64,000 nucleotides of DNA from Ceratobasidium sp. AG-K (GCA_037039685.1 JAWNGF010000008.1:496001-560000); one strand, 5' to 3'; shown: positions 10,582 through 21,400, counted from the first letter of the stretch. The notes: generated from the letters alone by a model not told the origin. A program made the numbers and translations.

Positions 10582-11934
10582 TTAATAAGCCTCGGTGACG
10601 TCTTTTCCCGATTCGATGTCTGAAGAGATTTCTTCAATCTGAGCTTCAAATCCTGACGCTGTGTTCTTGGAAGGACAGACTCTTGCTGAGTGTCCCTTGC
10701 CACCGCAGGTGAAGCAGATCATTGGTCCTTTTCCTTTTCCATCAAGATCCATTGCATTAGGGTCTTTAGCAGGAGTGGATGGTTTGGGTGTTTGGATGGT
10801 AGGAGCGTTGAGGTTACTGGTTCGGGTGTCTCTTTGAATTGCTCCAAAAGGGACATTTCCTTTTGTCCCATCATCCCAGGAGATCTGTGGAACTGGACGG
10901 CCCTTGGCGTTTCGGGTAATGCTTGAGATTTTGCCGTATTGCACCCCCCCTGTAGGTTTTGACATAAAGACTCGATCGTTTACATTGAATCTTTGACCTA
11001 GTGAGGCGTTTGGAGTACTTGTGGTTGTCTTGGAAGTACTTTGTTTCGAAGTAGTGGTTTGTGGGCTTTGCAACTTCTTTGGTGCGTTAATAGCATTCAT
11101 TGTGGAGTCAATTTCCAGGGCTCTTTCGCGAACTTGGTTGAATGTCCTTGTCACTTCGTGGGGTTTAAAGTTCTGTGACACCATGGCCATCTTGATTTCA
11201 TCCTTAAGACCGTCATAGAAATCATCACAAAGTACTCGATCAGTGTACCCGAGTACCGATGAATAAGTGACGAAGTCTCGTAGATAATCTTGGACAGAGT
11301 TCTTCTGGGTTAATTTCTTGTATAATTGTCTATATCGGTCGATCTTGTGAACATCGCCGAACCTAGCTTGCATTTCGTTCCAGAATTCATCCATATCGTG
11401 TAGCCAATTTGTTGCTCCCCTTCTTGCTGTGTCTACATCAATTCCAGGTTGCATCCATACATAGGCAGGCCCCTTGCAATAACCCATGATATAAGTGATT
11501 TTTTGTTCTGTGGTTGCTTGTGGCGACGTATGATTTATGTACAAGGTACATTGCGACTTAAACTCATCAAATTTATCTACATCTCCAGAAAATTCTTCTG
11601 GGGGATGCATTTTGAGTTTGTATCCTGGGGTGGTTGTTGACGCGGTGGTGGAGGGTGTTGCCCCTAGGTTTGCAAGTGACTGAGACACTGCATTCATTAA
11701 TTGGTGAAGGGGTGCAATTTGTGCAGTTTGATTTTGAATTGCATGAATATCTGCAATGTTATTGTCGATCCCCTGTTCTAGGGTAGCGGTGATACCATTT
11801 AAGGCATTAATATGACCGTTAATTTTTCGCACTTCGTCTATTAAGGCATTGATTGCATGTGCAACTACCTCAGGTCCGGATGTCGCTGAGATTTGGGTAA
11901 ATCCCCCTTGACTAGGTGATGGGGCTCTTGACAT
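10582..11934 (-). CDS. gag: Gypsy Gag (capsid/nucleocapsid)
   Basis: The start at 11934 (MSRAPSPSQ) was chosen because the upstream in-frame ATG at 11991 overlaps the preceding ORF. A retrotransposon capsid-like region (KMHPPEEFSGDVDKFDEF...) fills the first two thirds, and one CCHC zinc knuckle, CFTCGGKGHSARVC (C-x2-C-x4-H-x4-C), lies near the C terminus. The stop is at 10584-10582, with pol following in another frame. Gag forms the particle that packages element RNA. Confidence 0.92.
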   Translation of the reverse strand: MSRAPSPSQGGFTQISATSGPEVVAHAINALIDEVRKINGHINALNGITATLEQGIDNNIADIHAIQNQTAQIAPLHQLMNAVSQSLANLGATPSTTASTTTPGYKLKMHPPEEFSGDVDKFDEFKSQCTLYINHTSPQATTEQKITYIMGYCKGPAYVWMQPGIDVDTARRGATNWLHDMDEFWNEMQARFGDVHKIDRYRQLYKKLTQKNSVQDYLRDFVTYSSVLGYTDRVLCDDFYDGLKDEIKMAMVSQNFKPHEVTRTFNQVRERALEIDSTMNAINAPKKLQSPQTTTSKQSTSKTTTSTPNASLGQRFNVNDRVFMSKPTGGVQYGKISSITRNAKGRPVPQISWDDGTKGNVPFGAIQRDTRTSNLNAPTIQTPKPSTPAKDPNAMDLDGKGKGPMICFTCGGKGHSARVCPSKNTASGFEAQIEEISSDIESGKDVTEAY

Positions 11935-11959
11935 ATTGGAGCGGGGAAAACAGGTAGAT

Positions 11960-12211
11960 TTATTGGGAATCCAGGCTGTACAAAATATCACGGATTCTTC
12001 TTCGAACCCTTCTGTCTTTAATGATGCGCAGACTTCTCAAAAATATCAATTCAAGATTTTCGTCTTCCAAGAACAACGCGTTGATGACTCCTAGTTCGTC
12101 GTACTGTTCGTATATGTAATTACGATGAACGTCTTCAATAAAGAGTTTTAGGGACTCTAGTCTAAGTTGTTCCCTGTGTTGTTCCTGTGTGAGTCGAGGT
12201 CTTGGTCCCAC
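11960..12211 (-). CDS. Small ORF between coiled-coil ORF and gag of gypsy element
   Basis: 83 codons, charged and helical (QEQHREQLRLESLKLF, RIIKDRRVRRRIRDIL). It overlaps the preceding ORF by 55 nt and the upstream extension of gag by about 32 nt, in the pol frame. It is unknown whether it is made separately, is joined by frameshifting, or is a remnant. I know of no family for it. Confidence 0.45.
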   Translation of the reverse strand: MGPRPRLTQEQHREQLRLESLKLFIEDVHRNYIYEQYDELGVINALFLEDENLELIFLRSLRIIKDRRVRRRIRDILYSLDSQ

Positions 12212-12777
12212 TGAAAAGGGTTGGGTGCGATGGTATTAAGGTGATTTAGAAGGCGGTAATCCTGATTAATAGGAATACGCACTTCTGCTGCTTGATGACA
12301 GTATTTGCCCTTGATTTTGTCTTTAAGGGTTTCGATAGTACGCCACTGACGTTTGTTGTTGCTGATGAGATTTTCGACCTTTCGAGTGTGTTTTTCTTGG
12401 ATTTTTATAAGTTGGTCGCAGTTTTCAATCAAGACACGGGTTTGTTCTTGCAATCGCTCGACTTCGATATTGGTGTCCGCTAGATTTATGCTTTGGACGC
12501 GATCTTGATCGGCTTGTTGCTTGTTTGTATTGTCAAGGTTAATTTCGATGAACTCGAGCCTTGAATGGAGGGATTGATAATCGGCTTCGAGTTGATTGTG
12601 GTTTTCGTCGTTTCTGGTACGTTCGACCCTTAAATCTTCTGCTTGTTCGACTTGATCTTCTTCTAGTACTTCAATTCGACTGTTTAATTCGTCGACTTTG
12701 GTATCTAGATTAAGTACGAAGTCTTTTAGTCTAAAGACTGCTTCGCAGAGGCTAAAGAATGCGGGGAACACTTTCAA
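12157..12777 (-). CDS. Coiled-coil ORF upstream of gag
   Basis: 206 codons, the first ORF downstream of the 5' leader. The sequence is dominated by heptad-like charged helix (LNSRIEVLEEDQVEQAEDL, VERLQEQTRVLI), predicting a long coiled coil. It is open and free of stops inside a young element, which argues that it is functional rather than debris. It may be an accessory or N-terminal Gag-like protein that multimerises. It has no catalytic motifs. Confidence 0.55.
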   Translation of the reverse strand: MKVFPAFFSLCEAVFRLKDFVLNLDTKVDELNSRIEVLEEDQVEQAEDLRVERTRNDENHNQLEADYQSLHSRLEFIEINLDNTNKQQADQDRVQSINLADTNIEVERLQEQTRVLIENCDQLIKIQEKHTRKVENLISNNKRQWRTIETLKDKIKGKYCHQAAEVRIPINQDYRLLNHLNTIAPNPFQWDQDLDSHRNNTGNNLD

Positions 12778-13242
12778 GGTTAATTAGTTAGTTACTAATA
12801 TGTTCCTTTCTAGTGCGTACTGATGGAAACGACGAGTTGATGTGGTTCTTGATGGATAAGAGTGTTAACTTGGGTGGTGCTCCGACCACTTTCCAGTTTT
12901 TTCTTGAGAGGATCTGGCTTCCTCGAGATGTTGATTTGGAAGTGAAGGGTGCTAGACGCTAAGCTTTTGCTTTATATACTCCTTATCTGATCTTATTAGT
13001 TATCAACAGCCTTGGGCGGGCGTGATAGCAACAGTGTATAATAGAGTAAGGGTGTATTTAGCTGACTAAAGCCGCTATGACCCAAAAGAGGATAACGATT
13101 GGGTTCACTGACAGCGTATAGCGACGTGGGACTACTGGTCTATATCAAGTATAGCTCTTCGTCCGTTGTACTATGCCCGTTTTCCCGTGTACGTTCTATC
13201 TACTTGGTGGAAAAGCAGGAGCTTTTTAAGGCTGATGCTAGA

Positions 13243-13254
13243 AAGGCTTGACCT
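13243..13254 (-). other. Primer binding site, self-priming type
   Basis: Two bases inside the 5' LTR, the minus strand reads AGGTCAAGCCTT. It is perfectly complementary over 12 nt to AAGGCTTGACCT within the same LTR (13388-13377), at the position where the transcript should start. It does not resemble the usual initiator-Met tRNA primer site. This matches the Tf1/sushi mechanism, where the RNA 5' end folds back and primes. Confidence 0.75.
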
Positions 13255-13256
13255 AA

Positions 13257-13671
13257 TGTCCCGACTTGGGTCGATTAGGTATATAGAAGGTTAAGGGGTT
13301 CGACTTAAGTAAGTCTTAGAACCCAAGGAGTAGTGTTTAGTAAGAGGATTTGATTGTACAAGTCCTAGTGGAGAGGAGGTCAAGCCTTGTCGTTAACCGG
13401 CTTGACCTCTGGGTTTATATACATGAGGGATCAATGCCACGTCATCATCTATCAGTGTGGGAAAGCCGAGTACAACCGATGATAAGCGAGATAAGAGATA
13501 TGACTCGACATTCTGGAAGTTCCGGAAGCATCACCAATATCAAATGGAAAGACAAATACATCACATGATACAAGTTAAGCGCCAGAGGACATTTGTACCA
13601 TAAAAGGAAAGTGTTCGGAAAAAAAGATATAAAATCAGAATAAAATGTCTGAGCTTAATCAGCTCATGACA
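13257..13671 (-). repeat. 5' LTR of gypsy element
   Basis: 415 bp, promoter LTR. It contains a TATA box and an inverted pair AGGTCAAGCC / GGCTTGACCT at 13377-13410 that overlaps the inferred start of R. Confidence 0.97.
13414..13421 (-). promoter_or_regulatory. TATA box of the gypsy LTR
   Basis: TATATAAA on the minus strand, about 26-33 nt upstream of the inferred transcript start at 13388 (AAGGCTTGACCT). Confidence 0.7.
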
Positions 13672-13676
13672 ATCAC
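13672..13676. repeat. Target-site duplication ATCAC, right
   Basis: Second copy of the 5-bp duplication flanking the gypsy element. Confidence 0.95.
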
Positions 13677-14481
13677 CCACCATAATTGCGTTTCGGCTGT
13701 CCAAGCAACACACACTGTCAATAATATTAGCGGGGTTCCTGTACACCCCGAAACTGTGCGCCGTGCGCTCAAAGCCGCTGGTTTAAGAGCCTTGAAGAAG
13801 GTCAAGAAGCCGAAGCTTAGTGCCAAGGTTAAGCGCCAGCGCCTTGCCTTTGCCCGGGCACACCAGCATTGGACTATTGTGGACTGGATGCGAGTGCTCT
13901 GGTCAGATGAGACCAAAGTTAATTGTCTTGGGTCAGATGGAATTCGGTGGGTGTGGGTCCGGGACGAGGATCGGCTCGATGGTCGGTTGGTTGTTGAGAC
14001 CGGGAACTTCGGGGGCAGCTCCTTGATGTTCTGGGGCTGTATGGGGTACGCGGGGACTGGCCACGGCTGCAGGCTAGATAGGACACTGAACAAGGAACTC
14101 TACCTGCAAATCCTGGGCAATGAGATGACTCGAAGCCTGGAGCTTTTGGGGCTAGAGCCGGGCGAGATGGTATTTCAGCATGATAATGCACCTGCTCACC
14201 AGGCCAAGGTCTGCCTTAAATGGCTTGATGATGAAGGAATCAAGGTTATGGGATGGCCCTCTAACTCACCGGATCTTAACCCGATCGAAAATCTATGGGC
14301 CAAGCTCAAGCGATGTCTGGGTACCTACGAGCACTCCCCCAAAAGCATCCATGAGCTCTGGGACCGGGTTCAGACTCAATGGGACAAAATTGGGCCGGAC
14401 TATTGTCAGAGACTAGTAGAGAGTATGCCCAGACGGATGGCAATGGTCTTGAAGAACAAGGGTGGTTCAATCAAGTATTGA

Positions 14482-14783
14482 CTTGTTTGGGTTTTGAGAC
14501 GTCATGAAACCTGTCATATAGACCCCTATGTTGTTTCTTGCATGGCTTGACTGTTTTTTATGTGACTGGTTTGTTTAGATATGCGTTCCATAGTACGGAA
14601 GCCGGGCTTTCTACTGTATATATTTCTATATTTTTACGATCATCCGTTGCTGACTTATAATATGAACTCTGCTGAAACACGTGTCATTTAAAACCTTTTG
14701 TGGGTAACTGTACAATAAAGGAGACTATAAACTAAAATGAGACGAATTCGACATTGCAGCATAACCCCTACACGAAAGTCACA
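14482..14783. other. 3' flank of Tc1 transposase
   Basis: AT-rich sequence containing the candidate right end of the Tc1 element (to about 14712). No gene seen. Confidence 0.5.
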
Positions 14784-15467
14784 ATGAAGTTCTTTGGCAC
14801 TGCTATCACTGTCCTCTTCTTGGGCATTGCTGGCATCACTGACGCTGCCAACTCTTTCGCTTGGCCCGAATCTCTACTATGCTGCCGGCCTGAGCTCCTC
14901 TGAGCGAGCAGTTTTGCTTGGCAATATGCAAAGTGCTGGCATGAAGGTCTTGCGTGTTTGGCTTGATGGCCAGTCGACAGTCACCACCAAGATATGTATT
15001 TATGACTTGGTCACCCTGATGTGGGTATACACTGACTAAACAACGTCAGTATCGCAAATATACAGGGCACCACTATGACCTGTGAGTTGGATTACCCGCT
15101 CTGTCCCAATTTCACCAATTGAATTTCAATTATAGCATACCCCTCGCTCAAAACCAAGGCTGCGGGAACCTACGATGATAAGTATCTTACTACAAGAAGT
15201 TTATGCGGTTTCTACATTTATAGGCTTAGGCTTCTCAAATTACACTCTATTGGCAAGTGCTCCCCAACCCAGATCCTCATGCAAGTTCTATTCAAATAGG
15301 CGTTGAATATATGCGCCACACTAACTCTGCAATTGGGTTTTTTATAGTATGGGTACGATTTTGAACTCGGAATTCAGGACCTTTCGTGGGACACTCTCAA
15401 GAACACCGCACCGGATACACTCACCAAGCCTGCTGCCTTCAATTATACACCTTGGTTAAATCTTTAA
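14784..15467 (+). pseudogene. Decayed secreted glycoside hydrolase (GH5-like)
   Basis: ATG at 14784 starts a clean signal peptide (MKFFGTAITVLFLGIAGITD) followed by AANSFAW. The expected continuation, GPNLYYAAGLSSSERAVL then SAGMKVLRVWLDGQS, is in another frame, so a one-base indel near 14863 breaks it. A further exon (15050-15182) reads IANIQGTTMT, then SYPSLKTKAAGTYDD across an intron. This order (NLYYAAG, VLRVWLDGQS, YPSL, GTYDD) resembles fungal GH5 mannanase-like enzymes. The next splice donor reads ATAAGT instead of GTAAGT. A last exon-like piece (15351-15467) ends LTKPAAFNYTPWLNL and a stop. The catalytic half is not recognisable. Family assignment is tentative. Confidence 0.55.
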
Positions 15468-16380
15468 ATAACCGCTGGCTTGTACCCTGTCTGAGTGGTT
15501 GTTGTATGCCTTACCGTTTTCGGTTAGCCTCTGTTCAAGACTATATGCTCTAACAATTTTGCTGCTCGCCCGAGGGGTTTGAGTCTCAATCCCTATGTTC
15601 ATAGTATGCTGGACTTCTGTTAGAGTAAGAGACAACCGCGCTCACCTGTTTCACTCTGCTTCGTATTGCTGACTGACACATGCTTCGATCACCAGATTTC
15701 TTGAAGAATCGTTTGTTGTGTATATACTGCCTACAAACGAATTCGCACAAAAGAATTCAGGTACGCTCGGGTTGACGAGGCGCTATCTCGGGCGGCCTTG
15801 GTTCAGCAAGGTGATTGACGCACACGCCGCTGGGTAGAGGCTGCATGATGTAGTTAAATTCATACCGTGAGTGGGCTTGTCAGGGTAATCGATACCCCGA
15901 ATTACCCACGGTGAGTCACCGCTTGGGAGGGAGGAAGCTCGAAGCCCGAGGGTGGATTTTGCGGTTGACATGGCTTCCTTGACACATGCTTGACAACGAG
16001 TGGACCAAGCAATCCTCCACATGCACACCATTCCTATAAGTTCTTCTCAGGTATTGATGTCTAGTTTGGGGAAACAGCGGAAGAAATAAATTCGCACTCG
16101 AGGGCCCGATGCGACCCAACCACAAGATCGAACACCAATTGGAAGCTCACGTAACTGATTTGACCCTTCGAAGATCAATTGGTACCCCGTTTGGGTTCCA
16201 ATTAAGCGCGGAGACCGTCGGCAACCTCCTGAGCCGGAGGGCTCATCACAGTACGGATATTACAACGTCTCCATTCCAAAGAATATCCAGTAGACCTTTC
16301 TGTCTGGCTTATGGTTTTGGAACCCCTCCTTCCCCCCTACCCCCCACTCATTATACCCGCCTGGTGTCTTTTCAAACCCG
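15468..16380. other. Intergenic, no gene seen
   Basis: Only short ORFs without motifs. A tRNA-like stretch near 15487-15600 was considered and rejected. Confidence 0.5.
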
Positions 16381-18188
16381 ATGTCTAACACGGCACAACT
16401 CACACCCGAGCAAGCTGAAGCTCTAGCTGAAGAGATAATTGGGATCTTTAGTTGGCTTAATGTAACAAAGTACCTGGGAGGTGGGTGCCAGAACCCATAC
16501 TCTACACACGACTGAAACCCCACCGGTCTGTAGTCGCCGCAGCGACTATTTTGGTCTATGATATCATGTCAACCCTAGACAGCGAAGTCAAGTACATATG
16601 GAGGTCCAAATGGACATTTGGACGGGTTATGTTTCACATCAATCGAATATGGGCTATCATATTGCTGGGGTGAGTAAAGGTCGGAAGTGAGACTGAAGGG
16701 CTGGTTGACTAATGTCCAATAGTGTCTACATACCAAGTAGGTCCCTATTTCTGACGTTTGATCTGCAAGGTTAATCCTAATGTTATCTCAGCGCTTTTTA
16801 TCCATGGTCTATCCAAGCAGGTGGGCACTATTTCTCAGAGAGGGGAGCGAAAAGGTGACTAACTTGTTGCGCCTCGCTCTCAGACGTAAGAACTCGCAAA
16901 GCATGCAGGAATCAAACCAAGTTGATCTGATGCTTTCTAGATGTATTGCTGTGTCCCTATTCTATGTTTGCGGGTCAATATTCGTCATAGCTACTGTCAC
17001 GAGTGAGAATTTCTTACCCAATGGACTTTACCTTCTGACTCACTACACCTCATAGGCGTCTTGATCGTGCGCGTTTGGCTGATTTATGGAAAAGGGTGAG
17101 TATTGACCGGATAGTAATCTGTAGCCTCCTATTCAAACTGAGAAATTTAGGTGGTGGTTCTTAGCGTAAGTGGTTGTGGGTTCATTTTAGCGTATGTCTG
17201 ATCAACTTTCCTGGGTTCAGTGGAATCATCACCAGCTGGGTGATAATAATTGTCCCGACGCTCGTAATAATGCAAGTATCCCTGATGGTGAGTACACAGA
17301 GATCAGCATTACCGAATGCACCATATCAATATTCGCATATGCTGCTCTGTAGAAAGTTCAGCATATTCCAAACCCAGGTAAGTAGTTGTATTCGAACGTA
17401 CAACAGACCACTTAGGTGAGGCAACCATCTAGCGCCGGAGTTGATCACAGCATGCATGTTTACTCCCAACAAACGGGCGTTTCTCCCCTACATCACCGGC
17501 CTGGTCTACGAAACTCTCCTCTTTGGCCTTACGGTCTACAAAACATGGCGATTAAGCCGTAGACGATTGTCTACGCCACTTATGACCAGGCTGCTTCGAG
17601 AGTGAGTTTCTGTTCTCTCCCGTAGGCCAACGCTCATACGAGTGCTCGGTTGGCCATCGTACAGTGGGTCGAGCTATTATTGTGTCGTATTCGCAGCCAC
17701 GCTCTTCTCCTGTGTTGGAGCACTCCATCCTAAGATAGCTGGAGCTGCGATTGGTTCCGGGTAAGTCCATGTATTCAGCTTTCATCCGCTCCATGCTGAG
17801 ACCTTGTTTCAGCTCGCTAGCGGCAATCATGTCATGCATGTGCAGTCGCCTTATCCTTTCTACACGGGCATTCTCAGACGAGATCAAAAAATCCAATACC
17901 ACCGCTTGCGAACTGAATACCTTATCTCAGTCGAGGAGAGAGCACCGCCAAAGCCGCGACTCGAAACTGGAAACTGGACGCCCCTCTACTCGGGCTCCAG
18001 AAAATGCATGGAGGCCGCCGTTGAGGATAACAGTTGAGGAGAATGAGTCAGGTTGGAACCTTGACGAGGTCTCACTGGGTGAGCGGATTTCCAAACCCCG
18101 GCTGGATGAGACGAGGTCTGGGACGTACTGGTCCGGCGGACGCGGGTTTGATTACGACATTCCTAGGGACCCAGCGAAGAGAGTATGA
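16381..18188 (+). CDS. DUF6533-type multi-pass membrane protein
   Basis: Starts MSNTAQLTPEQAEALAEEII, then after an intron AAATILVYDIMSTLDSEVKYIW, the signature of the basidiomycete DUF6533 family (a helix ending in YDYLLTLDxEVxxIW). Later exons give further hydrophobic segments: AVSLFYVCGSIFVIATV, VLIVRVWLIYGKG, IITSWVIIIVPTLVIMQ, YITGLVYETLLFGLTVY, YCVVFAATLFSCVGA. The last exon begins with a short loop and CSRLILSTRAF, then a charged cytoplasmic tail to the stop at 18188. About seven helices suggest a receptor- or transporter-like topology, but no function is established for this family. It converges on SNU114, 307 bp away. Internal exon boundaries are approximate. Confidence 0.8.
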
Positions 18189-18495
18189 GGGGACATGTGG
18201 GCTAGTTGTTTTAACTTATTTACTGCACGGTAACTGGTTTACGATTACCCGGGGTCATGCTGGGCCATGCATATATACAATCTTGATGAACATCAATTGT
18301 GTTACTTAACCTGGAAACTTTGGGGAAAGCGAAGTCTCGAGTTCTGTCTTCAACTAGAATTCCGCAGTCTTCCAGCCGACTATACGACGCATACATGCGC
18401 AGCAACTCAAAGCGAAGAGCGACCATATGACACTCAAACTTCCAATTCTGACCGATAGCATTATTCGAGTAAGCGTACACTCTATTTTACTAAGC
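18189..18495. other. Convergent intergenic spacer
   Basis: Short 3'-to-3' spacer between the DUF6533 gene and SNU114. Nothing specific seen. Confidence 0.5.
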
Positions 18496-21400
18496 CTAAC
18501 CCAATAGATCTGCATGACCAGATGCCGACAACGCGAGCTGGAAGAACAACGTGAGTTCAAAGTCAACACAACAAGCTAAACCTAGGACGTACCACAAACT
18601 CGTCGTCCAAGTACTTTGAGACTGCAATCTGATCACCCAGTCCCTTTCGCCTCCTAGTCTTGAGCACCAAATCCCTCGCGAGCGCTTGGCCGGTCGCAGG
18701 CTCCAACGGCCTCAACATGATGGAAGAATCAGTCGGGTCACCTATTACCAAATCAGTGGTGGTCCTAATTAGAATTGATCCAACATACCGGGTACGATAG
18801 ACCAGTGGTCAAACATCTGGAGACAAAACGCTTGGCCCTGGGTCGCAGTTCGCAGATCCGTCTCGAATCCGTTGGCGTCGATGGCGGGAATGAGAGCCTT
18901 GACAGTGTACAGAGGTGAGCCGGCCTTGGGGATATCTTGCGTCACGTGTCCGCGACGGCGGGCGAGAACAGTGTAGACGGCGGAGATACAATCGGCTGGA
19001 GCTTGCACTTCGACGTAGAAGATGGGTTCCATCAAACGAGGAGTGGCCTAAAGAGAGTTAGCCTGGGAAAGCAAACTCGCAGAATCGACTCACCATGAGG
19101 AAAGAAGAATAACACACTCGTCGAGCAGTGGGCACAATCTGTCCGCCCCCACGGAAAATAGGTTCTTGCGCCAGCGTTGCGTCCAAAATCCTAAACTTGA
19201 CGTTCCGGATCGCTACCATCCTAGCATCAGCCTAGCTCACCAAACCGGTACAGAGCACTCACGTTCATCACACAACGGCCCCTCCCTCGCACCCCACTGG
19301 AACCCTTGCTTGATATGCTCCTTGACAGTCCCCAACATCTTCTTATCCACCTGGCTCGGAAGTGTATCATCCAACAACACATTTGGACCTTCTTCCTCGG
19401 GACCAAACGCCCAAATCGCACGCGAGGCGAGCAAGTCCCATTGGTAGCGTTCCTGCAAAATCTTGCCTCGGTCCTTGGGCGCCATACGCATCGAGATCCG
19501 GCCCGATTCAATGTCCTCGGCCAGACCGCGCTCGAGCGGTTCGGCAATCATCGTAATCTTGTTCTTCTTGTTGGGCGTCTCGGCGTAACATTTCAGTGCG
19601 CTTGTTTCGACGACTGTTTCGCAGAAGCGGGTGACTGGGTCTGAGACTTTGATTTCGATTTCGGCAAAGACACGTCGGAGGTCGTGCAGGACGCAATCGA
19701 GGTAGAGTTCGCCGGTGCCGACAATGACGTGCTCGCCACTTTCTTCTACCTGTAAAACGAATCGAACTTAGGACTGGCCTTGGAGGGAAGTTGGATACTA
19801 ACCTTGGTGTGCAGGAGAGGGTATGACTTGTTGACGCTTCGAAGACCGGACAACATTTTTGGCAGTTCGCTGGGAGAGATGGGTTCCACCGCGACCTTGA
19901 GTACTGACTGGGTAATGTGTTTGATCGGACGGAAGATGAATGCCTCGTCGTCGGCATAGTCCACATCTGACTCCTCGAGCGGAGGTGCGACAAGTGTTGC
20001 CGTTTTGGTAATGGAGCTATCGATTCCACCGAGCATTACAATGTTGCCAGCAGGAACCTCTTCGGCCGGGAGGTAGTATCTGTGTGGATCTCAATTAGCG
20101 GTTGGACATGGTGGTTGCGTAAAGTGGGGCTTACCGCGCCTCGTTGATCCAAACATCTCCCAAATCGCCCTTCCACATGTCTTCCTCGTCATCTGAACTG
20201 AAACCCTCACCGAGGACACGAATAGCCATTCCTTGCCGGACAACGCCTGACATGACGCGACCGAGGGCACGGAAACTCTGCGCGTCCTTTGCGGGGAGGA
20301 GCTTGGTGATTTGGACGACAGTGGGGACGGTGGGAGTGTTGGCGCAGGCGAGCATGGCATTGGTTGTGGGTGTATTGAGCGGCCCGGTGTATGTTCGTTC
20401 CACCTAATAAACGAAGGTAAATTTAGTCGCGACCTCGATACGGGTTAAAATGGTGTACCTTTGCAGCAGTTCCCTCTGCCGCACTGGGAATCCATTCGAC
20501 GATCATGTCGACCAGACCAACAGCTGGACCAAAGAACTGATCAAGTACGGCCTTGAGAAGCGGCCGAGAATCCATTTTGAACATGACAGGCTTGAGGAAG
20601 ATACCCAACCCAGCGAGCACATTCTTCAGATCCTCTCGGTCGGCGCTTAGAACCTGTCGCATTGTGCCCCATTAGAAACCAACGCGTGACATTGCATGCA
20701 AACTTACCTGGGAATAAATCTTGTAGATAGGCTCCAAGACGAAGTGCACAAAGCTGCGCTTCAAGTCTCCGCCAGACTTGCGGCTAAACTTCTTGTTGGC
20801 CTCGTCGTAGTACACGTCTCCCCATAACCTCCGCGCCAACTCTTCTCCATCGACGCCATCCCACTCGTCTGCGTACATTTGCGCGAACGATCGCATGGTA
20901 AAGCACCAGCCCATCTCGGTGCTCGCAAATGCGACATTTCCGCGCTCGGGCGACAGGCGGAGTGCTGGATCGGGGTCGATGCCTGCGAGGAAAGTGTTGA
21001 CCTCTTCGATCGTATGTTTGATTTTAAAGTAGGCGTCTGCAGGGGGTAACCGGAGTTCGAGAATGAGCCTGTCGATTTTGTTGAGCACAAGAACGATGGG
21101 GAGTTTTTCGGCGAGTGCGTGGCGGATGATAGATTCAGTGCCAACCATGAGACCTTCGACAATGTCCACAACGAGTATTACACCGTCGGCGAGACGCATG
21201 GCAGAGGCCGTTTCGTCGACAAAGTTTAGGTGGCCGGGAGTGTCGAGCATGTGCAGCAAGTGAGATTTGCCACGGGAATTTTGGAGGACAAGCGACATGG
21301 AGTTGGCTTTGAGTGAAATGAGTCGTGAGGCAGAAAGAGGGTGGGTATCAGTGTACCGGAGCTGTCCAATGGATTAGCTTGCGTAGCGTAAACAAAACCA

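Larger units (their letters stand above)
6723..13671 (-). mobile_element. Complete Ty3/gypsy chromovirus-type LTR retrotransposon
   Basis: A 6,949-bp element in reverse orientation with two 415-bp LTRs beginning TG and ending CA, a 5-bp ATCAC target duplication, a self-primer binding site, a polypurine tract, gag, and pol with a C-terminal chromodomain. The LTRs differ at one position only (6838 T versus 13372 A on the plus strand), which implies a recent insertion. Both gag and pol are open. Two extra small ORFs lie upstream of gag. It sits inside the transposase of a Tc1-like element. Confidence 0.97.
6508..14481 (+). pseudogene. Tc1-like DDE transposase, split by retrotransposon
   Basis: The N-terminal half (6508-6722, MPKAISQSKLA...) holds a helix-turn-helix region and a GGRP hook motif. 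The C-terminal half (13677-14481) holds the catalytic core: WSDETKVN (first Asp), FQHDNAPAH (second Asp) and SPDLNPIENLW (catalytic Glu), a DD34E arrangement. Removing the gypsy element plus one copy of the 5-bp target duplication leaves 1,020 nt, exactly 340 codons including the stop, with the reading frame preserved across the junction. This is the normal length for a Tc1 transposase, so the gene was apparently intact when the retrotransposon landed. It is now disrupted. Confidence 0.9.
6325..14712 (+). mobile_element. Tc1/mariner-like DNA transposon split by a gypsy insertion
   Basis: The element is defined by its transposase, whose two halves lie on either side of the retrotransposon at 6723-13671. 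Candidate ends are TA|CAGGCAAAAC at 6325 and GGGTAACTG|TA ending at 14712, which would be CAG...CTG termini with a TA target duplication as expected for Tc1/mariner. The terminal inverted similarity is weak beyond the first bases, so the exact limits are uncertain. Without the insertion the element would be about 1.4 kb. Confidence 0.55.

Noticed and set aside
15487..15605. tRNA-Leu/Ser-like stretch (GTCTGAGTGGTT, TTCAAGA, and GGGTTTGAGTCTCAATCCC)
   Set aside because: The acceptor and T stems do not pair properly and the spacing does not fit a tRNA; at best a decayed relic.
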